Program-made: the position numbers and the translations under genes | Shown here: one piece after another, positions 25,667 to 27,942 of the stretch | How positions within the stretch are numbered: position 1 is the first letter of the stretch | Layout: each line of letters starts with the position of its first letter | The notes under the pieces: model-generated | What the model was told of the DNA's origin: nothing | Seen by the model: the letters and a program-made list of their open reading frames with translations, nothing else | Databases searched by the model: none | NCBI GenBank assembly: GCA_003162995.1 | Contig: PLUZ01000258.1 | Location: 3,997-31,938 of the forward strand | Reading direction: 5' to 3' | DNA from: Methylocapsa sp. | GTDB lineage: Bacteria; Pseudomonadota; Alphaproteobacteria; Rhizobiales; Beijerinckiaceae | DNA length: 27,942 nucleotides

Positions 25667-27409
25667 TCATTCGGCGAGAATGCGCGCCGGCGGGAAGACA
25701 ACCTCGACCAAAGTGCCCTCATGCTCCTTGCTCTTGATCGTAAGGGATGCATGATTGGCCTCGACCAAGGCTTTGGTCAACGGCAGGCCCAATCCCGTGC
25801 CGCTCGAACGCCTCGGCGTGGCAAGCCGCCGGAAGGGCTCGAAGGCGATGCCGATATCGGCCTCAGACATGCCTGCCCCGGTATCGCGAATGCGAATAAC
25901 GGCGCTTCCCGCGTCAGCGAGGGCCGTGGCGACAATGACATGGCCGCCCGGCTGATTGAACTTCACCGCATTTGACAAGAGGTTCAAGACGATCTGGCGT
26001 AGCGAGCGTTCGTCAGCGAGAAGGTTTGGCAACGCGGGCGACAATGAGAGCCTAATCGCGACCCGCTCCTGACTCGCCTGCGGCTGCATGATCGAGACAC
26101 ACTCTGAGACAATGCGATTGGCATCGATCGATGCAAACTCGAAGTCCATCTTGCCCGCCTCGATTTTGGAAAGATCGAGAAGATCGTTGACGAGACTCAT
26201 GACGAGCGCGCCCGAGGCGTGGATGTCCTTAAGATAATCCTTGTAGCGCTGATTGCCGACCGGACCGAAACGCTCGTCCATCATAACTTCAGCAAAGCCC
26301 AGGATCGCATTGAGCGGCGTCCGGATTTCGTGACTGACCCTCGCGAGAAAATCCGATTTCAACGCGCTTGCCCGCTCAGCTTCCTTGCGTGCCCCCTCAA
26401 GCTCACGCTCAACCTTTTTCCAATGCGTAAGATCACGCAAAATTGCGCAAAAGCGGACCTCCGGTTGTTCGCCCTCGCCGGACGCGCCGCCTATACGGCT
26501 AAGTGTCATGAAGACTGGAATAGTCCCGCCTTGCCGGGCGAGGCCTACGACCTCGCGACCCTGATTGAGCAGACTGAAGCCGCCATCCGATTTCAATCCT
26601 TCGAAATAATCCGTTACGAGCGCCCTGCTTTCCGGCGCTATCAAATTGATGAAAGGCTTACCCGCGACCTCGTTTTGATCGTAACCGAAAAGAGCCTCGC
26701 CTGATCGGTTCAAGGTAAGGATCAGACCCTGCCTATCGAGCACCGCGACGCCGTCCGTCGCTGTATCCAAAATGGCGCTCAGCTCGCGATACTCGCTTTT
26801 TTGGCGGCGCAGCTCCATTTCGAGGTTCGCACCGCCGCTCGTGCCGCTGGGCCGCGATTGGATGAGCGCATCCCGCCGCTGTTCGAGCTCGATCGGTTCG
26901 TCCATTTGACCGGCTGCATCTGTTCCGGCCCGGCCCGCCTGGCGGGCATGCGTCTCAAGGGAATGTGCCTGTTCATGGAGATCGCTGACATCGAGCACTG
27001 CCCCCGCAAACAGTGGCGGCGCTCCTTCAGCGCCGACACGGCGGCAAAGAAATGTGATAGTTTTGGTTGACGGGCCGATTCGGAAACGCAGTCTTTCGGT
27101 GAGGGGCGTTGCATCGAGAACCAAAGTCGCGGCAAAATCGGCAAGCCTTAGCGAGCGGCCTCTTCTTCCCAAGGAAAGAAATCGGGAAAGACCGTCGAGA
27201 TTTTTTACGCCGAATAAATGCAGCAAGCTAACGCTGGCGAGAACTAGACTGTCTGGTTGCGCCGCATTTTTGCCGCCCATCGCGACAATTGGCATATGGG
27301 AGGCAAGCCCGGAAGGCAGGATACCCAAAATATCCGCTATCTCGCGCTCTGTTAGGCCTGGTGCGCAGCAAAATCCAATTGTGCCGTCTTGCGCTTTCTC
27401 CGCCATCAT
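25667..27409 (-). CDS. PAS-domain sensor histidine kinase, PdhS/DivJ-like
   Basis: A 580-aa cytoplasmic kinase without membrane helices. A PAS domain spans about 207-330 (ILDTATDGVAVLDRQGLI ... LNRSGEALFGYDQNEVAGKP), then a short coiled coil and a HisKA domain with the phosphorylated histidine H360 in VSHEIRTPLNAILGFAEVM. The ATPase domain has the N-box (N480, LNLLSNAVKF), DTGAGM (509-514) and GTGLGLPL (537-544). The kinase core, including MMDERFGPVGNQRYKDYLKD, is very like PdhS/DivJ-family kinases that control polarity and DivK/CtrA signalling in alphaproteobacteria. These are often longer; the N-terminal part here (1-200) has no recognised domain. The ATG at 27407-27409 follows AAGG at good spacing. 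Its target is not shown by the sequence. Confidence 0.88.
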   Translation of the reverse strand: MMAEKAQDGTIGFCCAPGLTEREIADILGILPSGLASHMPIVAMGGKNAAQPDSLVLASVSLLHLFGVKNLDGLSRFLSLGRRGRSLRLADFAATLVLDATPLTERLRFRIGPSTKTITFLCRRVGAEGAPPLFAGAVLDVSDLHEQAHSLETHARQAGRAGTDAAGQMDEPIELEQRRDALIQSRPSGTSGGANLEMELRRQKSEYRELSAILDTATDGVAVLDRQGLILTLNRSGEALFGYDQNEVAGKPFINLIAPESRALVTDYFEGLKSDGGFSLLNQGREVVGLARQGGTIPVFMTLSRIGGASGEGEQPEVRFCAILRDLTHWKKVERELEGARKEAERASALKSDFLARVSHEIRTPLNAILGFAEVMMDERFGPVGNQRYKDYLKDIHASGALVMSLVNDLLDLSKIEAGKMDFEFASIDANRIVSECVSIMQPQASQERVAIRLSLSPALPNLLADERSLRQIVLNLLSNAVKFNQPGGHVIVATALADAGSAVIRIRDTGAGMSEADIGIAFEPFRRLATPRRSSGTGLGLPLTKALVEANHASLTIKSKEHEGTLVEVVFPPARILAE

Positions 27410-27563
27410 GGATCACCTTCCCGAAATCCTAGCGGTGCCAGGCCCGAAGGCTATTGGCCAAATCTTATTTTAGGTAATATAATTGATTTATTCCTAATTT
27501 TTATAGTTTCGCCAAGGCAACACGGTTGTTACGATTTTCGGCCGCGAGACATCTTTCAAAGCC
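27410..27563. other. Intergenic region upstream of the histidine kinase
   Basis: An AT-rich stretch at about 27465-27510 probably holds the minus-strand promoter of the kinase gene, but no clear -35/-10 pair can be fixed by eye. No credible ORF or hairpin with a T-tract was found. Confidence 0.35.
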
Positions 27564-27592
27564 TTGCAATCACGGATCGATCCTTTTACGGT
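27564..27592 (+). promoter_or_regulatory. Candidate tRNA-His promoter
   Basis: TTGCAA (27564-27569) and TACGGT (27587-27592) are 17 nt apart, placing the transcription start near 27599, about 10 nt before the mature tRNA 5' end. The -10 element is a weak match, so the call is tentative. Confidence 0.4.
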
Positions 27593-27609
27593 CCGGCGCT
27601 CTCCGGCAT

Positions 27610-27686
27610 GCCGCCATAGCTCAGTTGGTTAGAGCGCTAGATTGTGGATCTAGAGGTCCCCCGTTCGAGCCGGGGTGGCGGTACCA
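27610..27686 (+). tRNA. tRNA-His (GTG), lacking encoded G-1
   Basis: A complete 77-nt cloverleaf can be folded: acceptor GCCGCCA with TGGCGGT, D-arm GCTC...GAGC, anticodon stem CTAGA/TCTAG with loop TTGTGGA (anticodon GTG), T-arm CCCCG-TTCGAGC-CGGGG, and an encoded CCA. The base before position 1 is T, so there is no templated G-1. Position 1-72 is a G-U wobble and the discriminator is A73. This is the alphaproteobacterial type of tRNA-His rather than the usual G-1/C73 type. Confidence 0.95.
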
Positions 27687-27710
27687 ATTCCCCCTATACA
27701 ACAGGGCGGC

Positions 27711-27942
27711 TTAGGGCTGGAAGCTGTCGCGGGCAGAATCGACGAGACCGAGATTCGTGATCACGATCCAGCCGGTGCCACGCCTCTCGATAGATTTCAC
27801 CGTTCCTGCACCGGGAATGGTTTCTCCTGGCGTAACCTCGATCGAGCCACGCGGACTTTCCACGAGAGCAATGCCATCGTAAACGTCACGGACGACCCAA
27901 TTCGTGATCAATTGCGGATTTCGTTGACCGTTCGTTGCGTTA
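27711..27942 (-). CDS. C-terminal end of an unrecognised protein (partial, 5' end off the window)
   Basis: A minus-strand frame ending in TAA at 27711-27713 stays open to the right edge (77 codons, beginning NATNGQRNPQLITNW). The visible part, WVVRDVYDGIALVESPRGSI followed by EVTPGETIPGAGTVKSIERR and GTGWIVITNLGLV, looks like a compact beta-rich C-terminal domain. Similar endings occur on longer hyphomicrobial proteins of unknown function, so the visible piece is probably a C-terminal domain rather than a complete small gene. An internal TTG at 27909-27911 could serve as a start but has no supporting site. No function is assigned. Confidence 0.6.
   Translation of the reverse strand, partial: NATNGQRNPQLITNWVVRDVYDGIALVESPRGSIEVTPGETIPGAGTVKSIERRGTGWIVITNLGLVDSARDSFQP

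Noticed and set aside
25184..25975. 263-codon plus-strand frame over the mraZ promoter and kinase 3' end
   Set aside because: It crosses the MraZ box and promoter and is antisense to the FPASDPP gene and the kinase; no recognisable domain.

Overview
The window carries the complete alphaproteobacterial division and cell-wall (dcw) cluster on the minus strand. From about 25.1 kb down to 6.1 kb the order is mraZ, rsmH, ftsL, ftsI, murE, murF, mraY, murD, ftsW, murG, murC, murB, ddl, ftsQ, ftsA, ftsZ. High GC content, this gene order, a PdhS/DivJ-like kinase next to the cluster, a GcrA-like protein, and a tRNA-His without G-1 all point to Hyphomicrobiales. A Beijerinckiaceae/Methylocystaceae-type host is possible but is only an inference. 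No rRNA, CRISPR array or insertion sequence was seen.

Left part (1-3690). An XRE-type regulator is followed, 5 nt downstream, by hyfB, hyfC and the start of hyfE. These are membrane subunits of a hydrogenase-4/Ehr-like, complex-I-related module that runs off the left edge. Upstream of the regulator lie a promoter-like pair and a perfect AT-rich 9+1+9 palindrome.

Cassette (3746-5789). Between the hyf genes and ftsZ sits a small phage-like module: a GcrA-like HTH protein and a DUF6362-like protein on the minus strand, a divergent LexA/CI-type S24 repressor, and a small unknown ORF. Four copies of a GGTA-N4-TACC dyad sit in its two promoter regions, two per promoter, so a small autoregulated regulon can be read directly from the DNA. 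A 232-bp palindromic, MITE-like repeat with three hairpins (5837-6068) separates the cassette from the ftsZ stop codon.

dcw cluster (6071-25280). Most genes overlap by 1-34 nt or lie within 14 nt of each other, with many ATGA junctions, so translational coupling is likely. Gaps over 50 nt occur only at ftsA-ftsZ and at murB-ddl. The 351-nt murB-ddl gap holds a near-perfect parS (ParB-binding) palindrome. The mraZ promoter is overlaid by four 10-bp-spaced TGG-type repeats that look like MraZ boxes. The products make lipid II precursors from UDP-MurNAc to lipid II (MurB-MurG, MraY, Ddl) and build the division septum (FtsZ, FtsA, FtsQ, FtsL, FtsI, FtsW).

Right part (25349-27942). A 70-aa protein with an FPASDPP motif, a PAS-domain histidine kinase resembling the C-terminal half of PdhS/DivJ, tRNA-His, and the C-terminal end of an unrecognised protein that continues past the right edge.
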